Of a stretch of DNA of 64,000 bases, positions 1-13,900 are shown piece by piece. The position numbers were made by a program, and so were the translations under genes. The stretch is from assembly GCA_013396635.1 (NCBI GenBank), contig WBMW01005641.1, forward strand, positions 758,316 to 822,315, written 5' to 3'. Position 1 is the stretch's first letter. Each line of letters starts with the position of its first letter. The stretch comes from Penelope pileata (taxonomy: Eukaryota > Chordata > Aves > Galliformes > Cracidae). The notes under the pieces were generated by a model. The model was given only the letters and a program-made list of their open reading frames with translations. It was not told where the DNA came from and did no database searches.

Positions 1-2834
1 GACAGCCTCTATAGCAAGTGCAGGCAAAACTCAGGCTGCAGTTTGCAGACAGAAAAGCAGGAGCACTGTACAGGCCTAGAAAAAAAAAAATCAACACAAG
101 TAACAAGATCTTGGATAAAACACAAGAGTGCCAAGATTCAAAGGACTGCAGCAGTAGAAACCAAACTGAAATAATGAATGGAGCATGCTAAAGAGTCAGT
201 AGCTAAAACCCTTGAAAATAGATGCAACTGGAGAACAGAGTGGCAAAGAAAAGGAGGGTAATTAGTATCCCAGACCATGGACAGCCATGGACAACCACAG
301 ATACATCACTGGAATGCATGAAATCCCTTTGCCCCTTCATTTGTCCCTCAATTTATACTATTCAGTCAGTGTAACTATATTGCCTCCTGATCCACATGAA
401 AAGAAGTTTCACCTATGCTTATTTACTTGATTGAAGGTTCAAGAGAAGATATCTTAAATTGTTCCCAAAGGACAGTTAACCTAACTCCATATATCCCTGC
501 AAAAAGACCATTTATTTTTCCAAAGAACTCAGACTTGAGTGTCTCGTCCAAGAAAAGCCACTACCTCACCATCTGAAATTTGTACTTTAACAATATATAA
601 TTTAATAATCCCTTAAAAACAATGTTTGAATTGTATTTCTTCCACTAGGATAAGCTGCTTATATGAACCACAGTGAAGTTGGAGCTATTTGTTCAAACTA
701 AGCCAAGAAGTGTCCCCACGCTACAATTTCCTGGAACAATTATTCTCCAAGTGACATTATGCCCTGTATGCTGCAATGAGCACACAAAGAAAGATTGCAA
801 TCTTTACTTAAACTACAGGATGCAGAGAAAGTCACCAAATTACACACACTGCTATTGAATAGAAAAGGGGCATCCAATCCTTCCAGCTCCAACCTGAGCT
901 GGGGCATTTCTCCCTGCCTCCAGCAGGCAGGATGCAGCAAGCAGGCAGCGCGTCACTGTGCCAATGGGGAACCACTTCCCAAGTTAGCTCCTGCTGAACG
1001 AGAAACTGAGCATGTACTGGGTGCTCCAAATCAATTAACAGGAACAAATAACATGTCAGAGATCATCCCAGGGATCAGAAGAATGACTAAAATAAAACAG
1101 AACACGTGGATGAGGAGACATAATTACGCCACAGTCATGGGCTGAATGAAGTCATGAAAAAGCTTTATGCCAATGAAACTATTTCAAAACTACTGGAGGC
1201 CGTACGATGAAGTTCTGGCACTCGTGGCTCAACAACATCAATAAAGTACTGAAAATCAGAGCTGACGTTTCTGAATGTGTACTTTCAAATGCAGGAATAG
1301 ACAGCCAATTGGGAGATGTGAATTGTCTCTGAAAAAGAAGCAGGACAAGAAATAAAACACAGAAATAGGGCTATTTTAATAAACAGAGAGTAACACAATT
1401 TCCCCATTGGAATACTTGCTTCTCAGAGATAAAACTGTAGATTGCATTACATTTTGGTAAGAGAACTCCAAATAGAAGTACATAAGAACCTACCCATTGA
1501 TAACATTATTTTGTTTTAGGACAGATGATGGCACTGTGCTATGGCATATGGTGGACAAGGTGAACAGGAAAAGGCAGACAGCTGGAAAGGTTAATTTGAA
1601 GAAAAAGAAGGAAAAAAGCCAAACACCAAAGTTCTCAGAAACAGGCCTTGACAGGCAAGATCTGCTTTTTTTTCTTTTTTCCCCCAAACATCCTCTTCTG
1701 CTGTTATCTACCTTTTCTCCAGACAACTCAGCCTGCTCCCAGGCTAAAGCAGGAGCTGCTGTTCTCCAGATGCATGGATGCAGGCTGAGGCCCAAACTCT
1801 CTCAGATGCTGTATGTAATCTGGTTTTCCAAAAAGAAAGTCCTGAACATGGAAAAAGATAATTCATCTAACAAATTGTTCCTGTAGAAATCTGGAAAGAG
1901 AGTGATGTAGCTTCAAGATTGCTTTATGGAGTTGTTATTTTGCTCTATGGTCAGTTACTAAAGAAAATTCTCAGAATCACCTGGACCACTGCTGGGAATA
2001 GAATAAAAAAAATCACTAAATTGATTTTGAGAGGAGATACAACTTGCATCCACAAGCACAAGCTCATCAAGATCCTAACATGACTGGCGCCCTCAGAACA
2101 CAAATAAGGGAATATTTCTTGGTCCAGAGAGAATTCTTGCTTCCTTCTCAATATTTGCACTACAAAGCAGAGGTGGGAGAGCATAAGAAAAAAAAAAACG
2201 AGGCAGCAGTATCAAAGTACAAGCAGCCCAATCGCTATGAAAAATTGTGTAGACAACCAAAATAGCATTAATAAGTACTCTGAAAATCAATGAAGCTCTG
2301 CATAAATTCATAGGCTGCTGTCTGAACAGCAGGAGCAAAATGAAAACCCCAAGGTTCTTACTTGAAAAAAAATAATAAGCAGAGAACATACCCCAGAATG
2401 GTGTTTAGTTGCAGTACCTTTATGGTTATACTTCATTTTCCAAAGGTTTCTATTTAAAAAGTGTTGGAAGATAAACAAAAGACACCCATTTAAGACACAG
2501 ATTAAACAAACACTTTGTTAACAGCACACAAACTCCTGCAGGCTCCAGCCAGAATTCAAAGCCCCATTGAGGCAAGCACTGTAGAAAGGAACTGTGAGAT
2601 CCAAGGAAGCAACAGTCTACGTAGACAGAAGTGGGCAGAAAGAAAGGCCTTGCTTCATTTTAGACAGCAATCAACAAAATGTGGCAAGATTCGAAATTTT
2701 TGAAAGAGCAAAGCGAGCAAGTGAAAATAGGAATTGCAATCGAATCAAAGATTTATCAGAAAGAGCACACAGTGTTACCTGCTTACTGCAACAGAACTAT
2801 GCTTCACAAGAACAAAAACATGTACAAGGGAGCT

Positions 2835-2846
2835 GGGGGGGGGGGG
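2835..2846. repeat. G12 homopolymer
   Basis: Twelve consecutive G in the left-hand non-coding region. Confidence 0.95.
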
Positions 2847-5800
2847 AGAAAACAGAATGAGACAACATGCAGAAAAATGGAGTTACACTGCCATAAAAGC
2901 TGAACTGGGATGTTTCCAGTATTTGTAATACCAACAGAGCACTGCCACTGTCACCTACCACCATCATTAGGAATATTACCCCATGGTCAGACATTGTGGG
3001 CCCAACATCCCATTCTTACTTGAGTACAAATAAGCCACAAAAGCCCAAGAATTGAATAGATCTGAATGTATCAAATGCTTCAAGTAACAGTTAAATGAAA
3101 CTGTCCTTTAAACTTCATTCCTTCAATCTCTCGTTCACAGCTTGAAGCCTCAGCATCTTTGTTCCCTGCTAATATTACCAACCAAACAACACTCGCCATT
3201 TAAAGAAAGATATATTGAAGATTTACAGAGGAATGTTTTCTCTAGTCAAAGAACCATGCTATTTCACTGCTATTTCTGAGTCAGAAAGAAAACAGAACGC
3301 AACAAAACAGCATTTGCTTTTGATCAACTTCAGCTGACCCTGTTCAGAACAAGGAGAGAATCTGAGTGCAGCCCATGCCACCATTACCCAAAACAGGAAA
3401 CTGAAATTCTTGGGTAACAGACCTCTACACCAGCACGGCTGATCACAATCACCAAGATTGCTTACGTTCTTCAAAGGCCATTGCAGTAAAGACAAGTGGC
3501 TGAAATCCCTCCCCTGTGTTTTAGCTAGATTGTTAAAATTAACTAGGAAAAATATGCTATATGGAAAAAGGTCCTGATGGCGTTACTCACTGAGACTCCA
3601 AAACCAAAGGGAGACCAACAAGAATTTAAAAAACAGAACATCAAATGCATTTATTGAACCATTCCTGAAATACAGCAAAACAAACCGACACATGCACAAG
3701 GAAACAGTTTCCTACTCAGGAAACTGCCACTTCTTTTTTCTTATAGCCAATGTAATTCAGTATTGCCAGTTGTGGTAACGTAAATGTAAACACTGACAAA
3801 CTCCTACAGAAGCCCATCCATGCAATGGATGCTGTTGCCCTGTTTAACTGATACCCTCACCACAAAGAACATTATGTTATTATTGTTGTATACAGTACAA
3901 AGAAAAAAATAATCAAACACGTGGAATCATTACACCATCTCCTGAATTTTCAGCCTTTGTGCCTCACGTTGTACACAACCAGTACACGTCTGATGATTAG
4001 AAGATGTTTCCATGAGGGTCACAAAACTTCCTGCTCAGCCAAGTACTCGATATTATGAAATAATTCTTTTCCAGACTCTTCATTTTACGAGAAAATATTT
4101 GTGGTTCTAATCACAGCAACACCACTGCTGTTCTGGTGAGGGTACAGGAAAAGCAGCACACAAGACTTAAAACCTGCTGACTACACATGAGAATAAAAAG
4201 GGAATAAAATAGGAAACGTTCTGAAGTGCACAGCTGTAACCTGGCTTTGCTTGCAAGGAAATTACATCAAAACGATGCCAGAAGCACTTTAAGACCTGGA
4301 AGTCAAATCCTCAAAGCTTAGGAAAAGCTGGAGTTCGTCATCTGTACATGCAGAGAGCTTTTATTGAACAAAGGCATTTTGCCCTCACATCCCCAACATT
4401 CCTATCTCATTAAGAGGACAGTAAGTGACTGCTGGAATAAAGATTTCTCCCTGTAAGTCTATTTAAAAAAAAGAATCCAAAGGAGGGAGGAAAAAAAATC
4501 AGTTGCAGTCTTTTCCCACAGACAGTACCTTTCAGGACAGAAGGCTTTCTTTCCCCTCAGGTCCCACTGACTCCCAAGTTCACTTCTGGCACTACCAGCA
4601 CAGCCAGGGCTAACAGCTGTGGGTCATGAACAGGGCAAGGAGGAGGTAGTGCTCCCCCGAGCCCAAACCTGAGCTCACTGCAACTCTCAATATCCTCATC
4701 ACTGAACCAGGACAGTGTGGAACCTACCTGTTCTTCTGAAGTTTAAGCAGTGGGAGCATCAGCACTTCCTAAGCTTACCGGGCCTGGCTTTGCAGCTTCA
4801 GAATGGCTCTACAGCCAGAAGCTGCACTGGTTTGCAAGAAGGGTCTGTCCAAATACTACATTTGATAGGAGAACAAAAAAAATCATTTACTGGTAGAAAT
4901 GGGTTCTCCCTTCATGAAACACTCCCACACCGTAATACTTAACCACTTACGTGCCCACATCTCTCTGCATTGTGAACCCCTTTCTAAAGATTGGTTTTAC
5001 ATAACTTTGCAGACAACTGGCAAATTCCTGATAATCATCTCCAAACGCCAACAGCTTAGGCACAGATTACACAGTTCCTGTGGCTACTGCATTTTAGGGT
5101 ATTTCCTTAATCTAAACCCAGCTGAGTGTTCTGCACAAAGAGCTACGATACATGGCCAAGAAGAATTCAGATTGCCATTCCAATTCCAGACCAAAAGTAC
5201 AGACAACAGTTAGGACGAATTGTATGCATAGCTACAGAAAACCCTTCAAGTTACAGCTGAGGCCCAAACACGAAAGCACATTTCATCCCCTAGGTCACAA
5301 TCCAGCAGGGCATGTAAGTATGAGAGTTACATCATCCATCCAAGTAGCCCCACATAATTCAGCTGCACACTGCGTATCAGTGTAAGCACACTGAAGTGCT
5401 TTGCTTTATTTAAACTGCAGCTATCAGAACACAAGTCACGTTACACTTCAGTTTCTTGGGTTCACAAGCGATTTTCTTGGAACGTTTAAGACTTCTTTCT
5501 TCATCAATTTTAATATTCTTACCCAAACCAAGAACTAAAGCATTAGCTATCAAGAGGTTCATGTACTCTCTCCTCTGTGTGCAAACTTTTAGCATTTCTC
5601 TAAATTTCGATACCAAAATCTGATTAGCCAGCTTTTTCTTTCATTTTCCCCTTGTGATGCTCTTTTCCTAATACACTGCTCTCAAGTTTACACTCCAAAC
5701 AGCAGAAGCTCCTTCACTGGTATTATTTATAAATGGAGGAAGTGTTTATATTGTTGTTTTGGTCACATATGAGCACCTTTTTAGAAGAGCTGTTAAAAAA

Positions 5801-8180
5801 AAAAAATCTGAGCAACTGTTTGATGTATTTATAAACACACACTTCTGCAGACTCCAGTGGCAAGCTGAAATAACCATTAGTTAATTTTACTGGTATGTGA
5901 AAACAACAACAAAAAAACTATATTCAATGAACACTCAGTAAAACAAAGGCCAGTTTAAAAAACACAGAGAAAAAAAAAAAGGAAAAGATTTGACAGACAT
6001 CTTTAGCTTAGCATGTGGTTTAACAAGAGCACGGCTTGGCAGACAGCTGTATAGAAAATCAGACCTTACAGCATGGGTTTAACACCCACAGCACTCAGCT
6101 GGATGCTGCCTCTATCCAGGAACAAAAATCAGTCAGCATGGTCCCTCACCTCCTGTTCTCCTGCCCTGATTACTGGATCCTCGGACTGAACGTTCCTCCC
6201 AGTCTTTAAGATTTAAATGATTTACTCTAGCAGTCTTAAGTCTTAAAAATTCTGAAATTGTTCCTTCACAGACAGACAGGAAAATGAAGATTGCAGTTAA
6301 GTAAATATACATTTTAAAGAAGTTTATTTCTCATCCTAGTTTATTTTTCATTCTGGTTTTAACTGAAATTTGGATCACAGGAATAAAACTAAAGAGACCA
6401 GCTAAGAAATCAACAGCAAAGTAATATTAAGAAAAAGCTCCATTTTCAAAAGAATGAATGTGACTACAGGTGTCATCATTTAAAGAGAGCTACAGACGAT
6501 ATAGATTCATAATTGTTTCAAAAAAAAAAAAGTGAGCTGTGGTTTAAGCGAAAAGAGGAACAAACAGCCACATGCAATAGTACCACAACATGTTGCGCAG
6601 CTCAGGTGCAGCTCTGCTAAGCCACTGTTTTCTTGACTTCAAACATTATTGCTCAAGACTTATTAAAGTAAGTTGCAGGTCTGCAGAGACAAAATGAATG
6701 TAGTTGTTTGACAGTACTTCCCATTCCAAAACTTGTTTGTAAATAACTTCTAATTATGTAAAAATGCTTTTACATTAGTATTGGCTTGAGCATGAGAAAA
6801 TGAAGTCAACAGCAAAGCCAATATTTCAGTAAGAAATATGGTACTTTTCAATCACTTATATTTAGGTATTTGAGCAAAAGCAGCTGCTTTTTATTCCTAG
6901 TTCCACTAAAAAAAGTGCAACGAGCTCTCCTATTGACAGCTGCATTCAAAAACACACCAGTTACATAAGTTTGCAAATCACACCGAGCCCAAGTTAAAGA
7001 TCGACGCTTGTTAACGATAGTTCTTAAAACGCTCTCTCAGCAAGAATGACTCAACTTCACCGTATAAACTGTGCTCCAGATAAGAAGCAACCAGCTCGAT
7101 TTTATAGAAAGGGCCTTTTTGTATTCTGCTTCAATTCAAATTGCACCCAGTGAGTTCTGCCTGTTTAGACCTGCAAGCTTCGCCAGTCCCTTGGCGTTTC
7201 CATCTCTCCTCCTCAGCTCCGACAAAGTATCTCAAGCCCAGCTACAGACAGCTCAGTACTTGGGAAACAGGTAGAGTTTTCTCCTGCACCTCAAGGGGAA
7301 ATATTTAGCAGACAACCACCAACCAAAGCACTACATCCATTAATCAGAGCTAGGCCTTGGCTATGCACTAGAAAAACATGGCTCTATCAGATGAGTGAGA
7401 GCACAGAGCAGCTCTTTCCAGTACAGGCTACGTTTACCCGAAGGTTTTATCAGATAAACGTGACTGTGAGGAAAACATTAATAACTGGCATAACACATTG
7501 GCAAGCTTTCTACTTTCAGACCTGTCCCATATACAAAACGTAGGCCCAGGAAGACAGGCCTGGAGGGGAAAGCTCTAGGAGCAGCTGTCTCTGCCCTAGT
7601 GAAAAATGCTGGAACACCCATCAGAACTGTTCTTCAGCATCTTTCCTTTGATCACACGAGTACAACTTCCTCGACTTGTGTCGTCCCCAAGCCCTTCCCT
7701 GTCTCTAATTTATTCACAGGAAATCCACGAGCAGTATCAAAAGAAAAAGCTGTCAGAGAAGAACAGGGGGTTGGGCTCTCACAATTAATCCTCGTTCATT
7801 TGGTGACTGGCATGGGGTCCTGAGTACAGCAGTTGCCTTTAACTTCAGTTGGGCTTCGCAGGCCCTTTGCAGTCACCTGGGCACCAGGGCAGTGCGAGCA
7901 GGGGCTCAGCAAAGGGCCACACCGATGGCATTCAGAAGGTGAGTCCCTAGAACCACGAGGGTTAAAACTTCTACTTTATGACATGACTGGGCTCAGTCTG
8001 ACGCGATCCATCACAATCTATGGGAAACGCATCACTGGGGGGGGACAGAGCTTCTACCTACTGGTCTAGGGATCTCTTTTAAGACTGCCATCTGCTTAAA
8101 AGGATAAAAAAAACCCTTTGGTGTGACATATGCAGCCCCGAGGTGACCACACAACCCATGTTTTCTCATTTGACAGAAGG

Positions 8181-8220
8181 TACAGCACAGAAAGGAGCCA
8201 TACAGCACAGAAAGGAGCCA
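8181..8220. repeat. Perfect 20-base tandem duplication
   Basis: TACAGCACAGAAAGGAGCCA occurs twice in direct succession without a mismatch, about 560 bases inside the minus-strand donor of the CpG island. Confidence 0.97.
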
Positions 8221-8781
8221 GTTCCTCCCAGGTTTTGCAACAAGAGGGTTTTGCCATACCCACGGCGCTACACTGAAACATTTAAACTGCAGGAAATAAA
8301 AAAGTATCTCTATGTTACAAAGCCACGAACCCGCAGTCAGCCCTAAAGCCGCGCTAGATGCACCCTAACACAAACCAACGCAGGAAGAAGGTGGGGTGAA
8401 CTCAGAGCCTACGGGGAGCCCCATCCCCAGGGCATCACCCGCAGCTCTTTCCCAGGAGCTGCACCTCTGCCCCGTGACAGCTCCGTGCCACAACCTTTGC
8501 TCCCGACGTCGCTCCCGAGGGCAGTGAAATCCCTCTCCCAACTTTCAACCCCGACAGGCGTTGGCGAGGGGAAGCGCCTGATGCTCCGACCCTCGCTAGG
8601 GTGGGGTGCTTTATAAATAGATGCGTGGTGGTTGTTATTTTTTTTTTCCTTTCCTTTCCACTCTCCCCTCCCAGCGCCGTGCCCCGGCCGTGCGGGTGCC
8701 GATGGCTGAGGCTGTTTATAGCCATTATTACACCAACTCCGCAGCGGCCCAGAGGGGGGAGGAGAGCCGCGCGGCCGCTAC

Positions 8782-9080
8782 CTGAGCCAGGCCCGAGCCC
8801 CCCCGCTCCCTCACGAGGCCCCGACTCCCGCTTCCCCCCNGCCCAGCGCTCATCTCGCCCCCGCTCCCCTCCGCTCGGCCGCCGCCGCCGCCGGCCCCCC
8901 CCGCCTATCTCCGGACCCTCCCGCCCGCGCGAGCTCCGCGCCCACACGCGCAGCGCCGCGGAGTGTTCCCCCGCCGCCGCGCACGCACACGCACTGCGCC
9001 GCCGCCTCCTCCTCCTCCTCGCTTCTGCGCACGCGCCCCAGAGCGCGCGGCGGGGACGGGGAGGAGTACGCGCGAGCGCG
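8782..9080 (-). other. Probable non-coding first exon on the minus strand (PPM1A by synteny)
   Basis: The exon edge is set by CTCAG|GTAGCG. Reading frames across it are open only because of GC-rich composition, and no conserved peptide is seen. The 5' end is uncertain and may fall in the N gap. Exon 1 of human PPM1A is untranslated in the main isoform, as I recall, which fits. Confidence 0.4.
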
Positions 9081-9143
9081 NNNNNNNNNNNNNNNNNNNN
9101 NNNNNNNNNNNNNNNNNNNNNNNNNNNNNNNNNNNNNNNNNNN
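9081..9143. other. Assembly gap (63 Ns)
   Basis: A run of Ns in the most GC-rich part of the CpG island; a single N also occurs at 8840. The true length of the missing sequence is unknown. Confidence 0.99.
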
Positions 9144-9195
9144 TGGGGGGGTGGTATTACATCACCCTGCGTGTGCGCGCCCGCCGCGGCCGCAC

Positions 9196-9205
9196 TGCGC
9201 ATGCG
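9196..9205. promoter_or_regulatory. NRF1-type site
   Basis: TGCGCATGCG, followed by TG, matches the palindromic NRF1 consensus closely. It sits between the two outward-facing donors, as expected of a shared core promoter. Confidence 0.55.
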
Positions 9206-10741
9206 TGGAGGGAAGACGTCATCCGTGCACCGCCTCCCGCCCTGAGGGAAAGGTTTGGGCGGGAGGCGGTGGCCCTGAGAGCTGTGGTGGTGCGCGGTCG
9301 CTGCCTGGTTGAGGAAGCCGCATGGTAAGGTTTCCCTAAGCTGAGTGTTTGGAAAGCCCTCAAGTTGCTAGTTATGTCCTCTTGTTGTTGGTAGCCATCA
9401 GCGTAGCTTCAGCCCGAGCGTGCCAACGGCCGAGGGCAGCTCGCTGAGGGCTCCTGTGCTGCTAAGAACTATAAAACTTGGAGGCAGCTGGGAAAGCTGT
9501 AATAAACGCAACAGAACCTGGTGGTAGGGCTTTCCTGTGATAGGTGGCCTGCCGTGCCTCAGTGTGGCTGCAGAATCTGCAGTGTTCGTTGCTGACTGCT
9601 GGAGTGGACCCGGTCTTACAGCATTCACCTCAGTCATTGTGCAGGTGAGCACGGGCACCTCTCACAGTGCTCAGTGCTCTTTTAACTGTCTCAGGCCTTT
9701 CAACTGCGGTTAGATGCAAAAAATTCTTCAGTTAGAAGCGGGCCTTTAGGGAAAATTAAATGCAAAATATTCTGAAAACATATCGGAGGTGGGAGCAGAA
9801 TACGTGCAGTGTATCCCACAAAGGAAGGGACAGTTTTGGAAGGTCACAGACAAGCTCCTATAACCTTCATCAATGCTATTTTGGATTTCAGTTAGTTACA
9901 GTGTTGATGCAGCTTAGATCTGAAAAACTGCTTTTCTTTCTTCCCCCCCAACACTTCTACACATACAGCCAAGGTGAAGGTTATACACAATCATTCCAGA
10001 GTGCATGTGCCTATGTATATTTACACAGTCATGCTTCTTTAACCTCTACACTTAGAAATTTAATAATTTTTGCTCTCATTTTACACTTTACATCTCTCTT
10101 AACACTTTGAATTACATACTATTGTGGATGGTATCTCAATTCTATTTGGTATTAGAATCTACACCTGTGGTTTTGCACTTTGGAAAAAAAAAAAGAAGTG
10201 AATAAAACCATGGCCTAGGCTTTGTGTGATGCCCTGGATTTAAGCTGCAGAAACGTAATGTCAGCAGAGACTTTGCTGCTGTCATTTTCTATTGATGCTT
10301 TTCTTGGGAAATTGGATGGAGTCAGATTGCCACAGAATTTTGTTAAAGTGTAACTTTTATTTAGTTTGTTGGTTTTGCCTGGCCAATTGTACGTATTGTT
10401 TACCATTGCCAGCACAAGAAATTCAAACATCACAAGTAAGTAGGACAAAACAGAGCTGTCTGTGACATGTGCTGTCTCTGCACGTATTTGTAGCTGATAA
10501 AACTGTACCTCCCAGCATACAACTCATCATTTTCCCAGTAGCTGTAGGTCAGATGGGGTACAGGTGGTTGGGACCTGTAGCCCCTAGAGACGTTTTTGCT
10601 CCACTGTTGAGGAGGGAGCAACAAAAATCATAGTAAAACTGTTGCAGTGCTGCATCATGAACTGTTTCTGGATTGTTGAGAAGAATTGTATTTCATTGTT
10701 AGGAGCAAGGAATTTTGCTTAGCTTAAGAAAGACTTTTTAA

Positions 10742-10928
10742 AATCACAGAATCCTTAGAGTTGGAAGGGACCTTTCAAGCCCATCTGATCCAACTCCTGT
10801 GTAGTGAATGGGGGCACCCACAGCTTGATCGGGTGCTCAGAGCCTGCTCCAGCCTGACCTGAATGCCTCCAGGGATGGGGCATCCTCCACCTCTCTGGGC
10901 AACCCATTCAGTGCTGCTCCACAGTGTA
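10742..10928 (-). mobile_element. CR1 LINE 3'-end fragment
   Basis: It starts with the reversed CR1 tail (ATCACAGAATCC, then GTTGGAAGGGACC) and continues through the CR1 stretches GCCTGCTCCAGCCTGACCTG and CATCCTCCACCTCTCTGGGC. The element lies on the minus strand and is heavily 5'-truncated. Confidence 0.85.
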
Positions 10929-13900
10929 TTTTTAGAGAATACTTTTCTTCTTCCTGTTACTTTTAGAAAGTATTTAGATGTTACTATTTAGTATTTGCCA
11001 GGAATGTTTTAAAAAACCTGCATTTGGGAATCAGCTTCCTTGTAGTGGGCATATTCTGTATGAGCCTGCTGTAGCTGGTGTTGCTCACTGCTGCTTTTCA
11101 TTCTTTTAGCTCTAAGACCAATCAGTTTTCTGGTTAAACTTGTTGTATTATAAGGTATACGATGAGTTACCAGAATTTTGTCTGCATGTTCTTTAGAGAT
11201 GAGGCAGTTAGTGCTGATTAACCATCGTATTGCATGGTTTCTTTATCTTGAAGAGAAAAAGCTGCACTTCTTTCAGTGTCTCACATTGTAGTTGATCTAC
11301 AAGGTTAGGAAAAGCAGAGCCTTTTGGCTTCAGCTTCTCTTGGTTATCTTCCCTGTTCCTCCTCCTATCTGCCATGAATATTTGATGTAGGTTGCAGATA
11401 ACACATTTGAAGTTACTTTGCAGCCTAAAAAGCTAATAGACTGTGAACTTTTGTTTTGTTTGGGATAGCATTTGTATCCCTTAATAATACTTTTCTTAAT
11501 ATTCAGCATATAGTCCAGTTGTTGTCCAGGCTGTGGATGAAGTCAGGCACCTTCAGACAGTCGTTCCTCCCGTGCTTTCCCTGGTGTCTAAAGCAGGCTG
11601 AGCAAGTTGCCTGCTGGAGGTCACTTTTCTCTCCTGCAGTTTCTCTGAATATAGAAGAAGCTGAGATGATAACCTGTGCTAGACTCTTAAATTTTTAGAT
11701 GGCACAAATTAGTGATTTACCCGTGGTGCTTAGAGGTTATCCAGTATGAATCTTCGTACTAATACATAAAGCTTGTAATATTGTGATCTTCAACTTGCCA
11801 GATCCTTGTGCTTGCCTTGTGAAGTACTCATGCCGTCTCTTCTCCAGTGGGCTCTACCTATTTTTAGAATCTAGAAGCCAGCTGGATGACTGTGCTGCAG
11901 GCTTTATGTCGTCGTAGTGCTATTGCTGCAACACCCTGGTGTGATGACATCCATAGGTATCTGCGCAGGCAGCTGTGCCGTTGGGAACTCCATAAAATGC
12001 CAGCACTGTAGCTATGATTAATAAGCACATGATGTTTAAGTCATCAAATGCACACACCTAGAGTGGATCCTGTATCCAAACTGAATTTATCTGAAAGATG
12101 TCACAAAGACTTCGGATGTTTGAAGAATGCAGTATGCAAAAGTCCCAAGTTCTTGAAGTGCAGCAGTTCTGATATAACTTGCTTTCTGCTAGGTTCTTGT
12201 AAAGGGCTGAACAAACTGCCACGCTTTGCCTCCTTGGAGGCAAGATTTATGCTCTCTTTCTAGTTTTTGAAAACAACATTCAAGCAGTAAGGACATTTTG
12301 TAAAAAGAAATACTAGTGTTTTGAGATCTTCAAAATCATTATGGCATCACAATGTGATTTTCTGATTCTAGCTGAAGAAAGCAATTCTCACTGATGAGTT
12401 CTATTCTTCTGGTGACAATTTACTGATAGGAGTAACATGCTGTACAGGGAGATCAGCCAAAGCAGAGCACAGTGAGACCCAAATGTCAACAGAGGGAAAA
12501 CCATTTTTGCATTGAAAATTCATGTAAAGCTTTATTCTAGAATATTGTTACTGTTTTTCTCTCCTTTTTTCCCCAACTCTTCATATTCTATTTGTAGATT
12601 TCTCGTGTGTCAGTAATCATTAGATATCATTTACAGGGACATTCCAAATGCAAATAAAAAGTGTATTTTTAATATCTTTTCCATTTTAGCTGTCGGTGGG
12701 TGTCTCCTGCTCAGTGAGGCAGACCAGGGCTAACAAGTTATGGGCTGCTGAGGAGGGTTGTGCTGAGATACGGAGTGTGGTTGGTTTTCCCAAACAAAGC
12801 TTGGGTATAAAAAGCTTGGGAGCTCTGGCTTTGTGTAGGAAACCTCCATAATAACAAGTTGCTCGTAAAGATTGTAATTTGGTTGCTCTGCAGAACTTTT
12901 TCCAGATTTAATGGTAGCATTGGCCACTACTTTGGCAGCTGGCTAAATATATGCAATTCAGAAGTCCTGTAACACTCCCTCAGTTTTCCTTTCCTTAGAA
13001 GAAAATCTTGCTGGAGATGCTGGAGTGACAGCTGTGATTCTGAATCTTTGTCCTTCACTCTTACCATGTGCAACGCATTTTCTTTACTTCCTAAATGATA
13101 AGTTTTTGTTACGCTATGTAAAGGTCAGTTTTAAATAAAAGAAGAAACAAGTCATTTAATTAGGGGAGCAAGTCGCACTCCCAGCATGAGCAACACTGTC
13201 CTCTGTTGTCAGTAAGAAAGTGATTTTAGAAAGGGATTTTTTGTATGTGAAATATGGAGGAAGCATCACACCTCCCATTTTCTCCAAAAGCCCAAAGCTT
13301 ACACAAAAGAAGATGATGGCTCCTTCTACCTATGGCAGAATTTCACTGACGAGCTGGTGACCAGTAAATTCTGCTTTTCACGTGGAATGGGGAAACTAAA
13401 AAAGAATGTCAGTGCAGTCTATAAGCGTTTTAAAGAAACTGAAAACAAAAAAAAAAAAGCATTTATATACTGTTCTTGTATTTTCCCCCTCCCTTTACAA
13501 TCTTAGTTGCTTCAGTGGTTGAAACAGAAAAGTCTTAATAGAAAAACAGAGTGTCCTGGCCCTGCTATATAAATAGGGACAAAATAGACACGTTTGACGT
13601 CTGGAGAAGTGCTGGCATGGCAGACCAGCGTATGCCAGTTCATTTTGGCCACTGTGCTATCTACCAGACTCAGTGATGGTAAGATGTAAATGGTTTCATT
13701 GTGATCATCTGCATTACTCTTCAGTATAGACACTCTGAAACAGTTTAAAGTGTCATCACTAAAAAATTTAAGTTGATTTTAAGTGTGCAGGACCTTGGCT
13801 GTATTCACATATGACAGGGCTCCAGCACAGATACCTTTCTCCAGTTCTTTCCAATCTGAAGGGGTTGCACTTTATTGAATCTTCATTTATCAGTGGTGAA

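Larger units (their letters stand above)
1..8779 (-). other. Probable intron 1 of PPM1A; no coding exon seen
   Basis: No conserved coding exon is recognised on either strand. The region ends at a minus-strand donor in a CpG island. Conserved gene order next to DHRS7 suggests the first intron of PPM1A (a PP2C-type phosphatase), whose coding exons would lie beyond the left edge. I see only short homopolymer runs, a G12 tract and a 20-base tandem duplication. Assignment rests on synteny alone. Confidence 0.4.
8640..9330. promoter_or_regulatory. CpG-island promoter, probably PPM1A and bidirectional
   Basis: A GC- and CpG-dense block interrupted by Ns. It contains a perfect NRF1-type palindrome TGCGCATGCG (9196-9205) and an ACGTCA half-CRE just after it. 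A minus-strand donor CTCAG|GTAGCG has its exon edge at 8782, and a plus-strand donor CATG|GTAAGG has its exon edge at 9324. Donors facing outward on both sides fit a bidirectional promoter. The minus-strand transcript is probably PPM1A, by gene order. Confidence 0.6.

Noticed and set aside
8435..9245. Long open frames on both strands (214-255 codons) across the CpG island
   Set aside because: They run through the N gap, are proline/arginine/alanine-rich from GC composition, and contain a splice donor. No conserved protein is seen.
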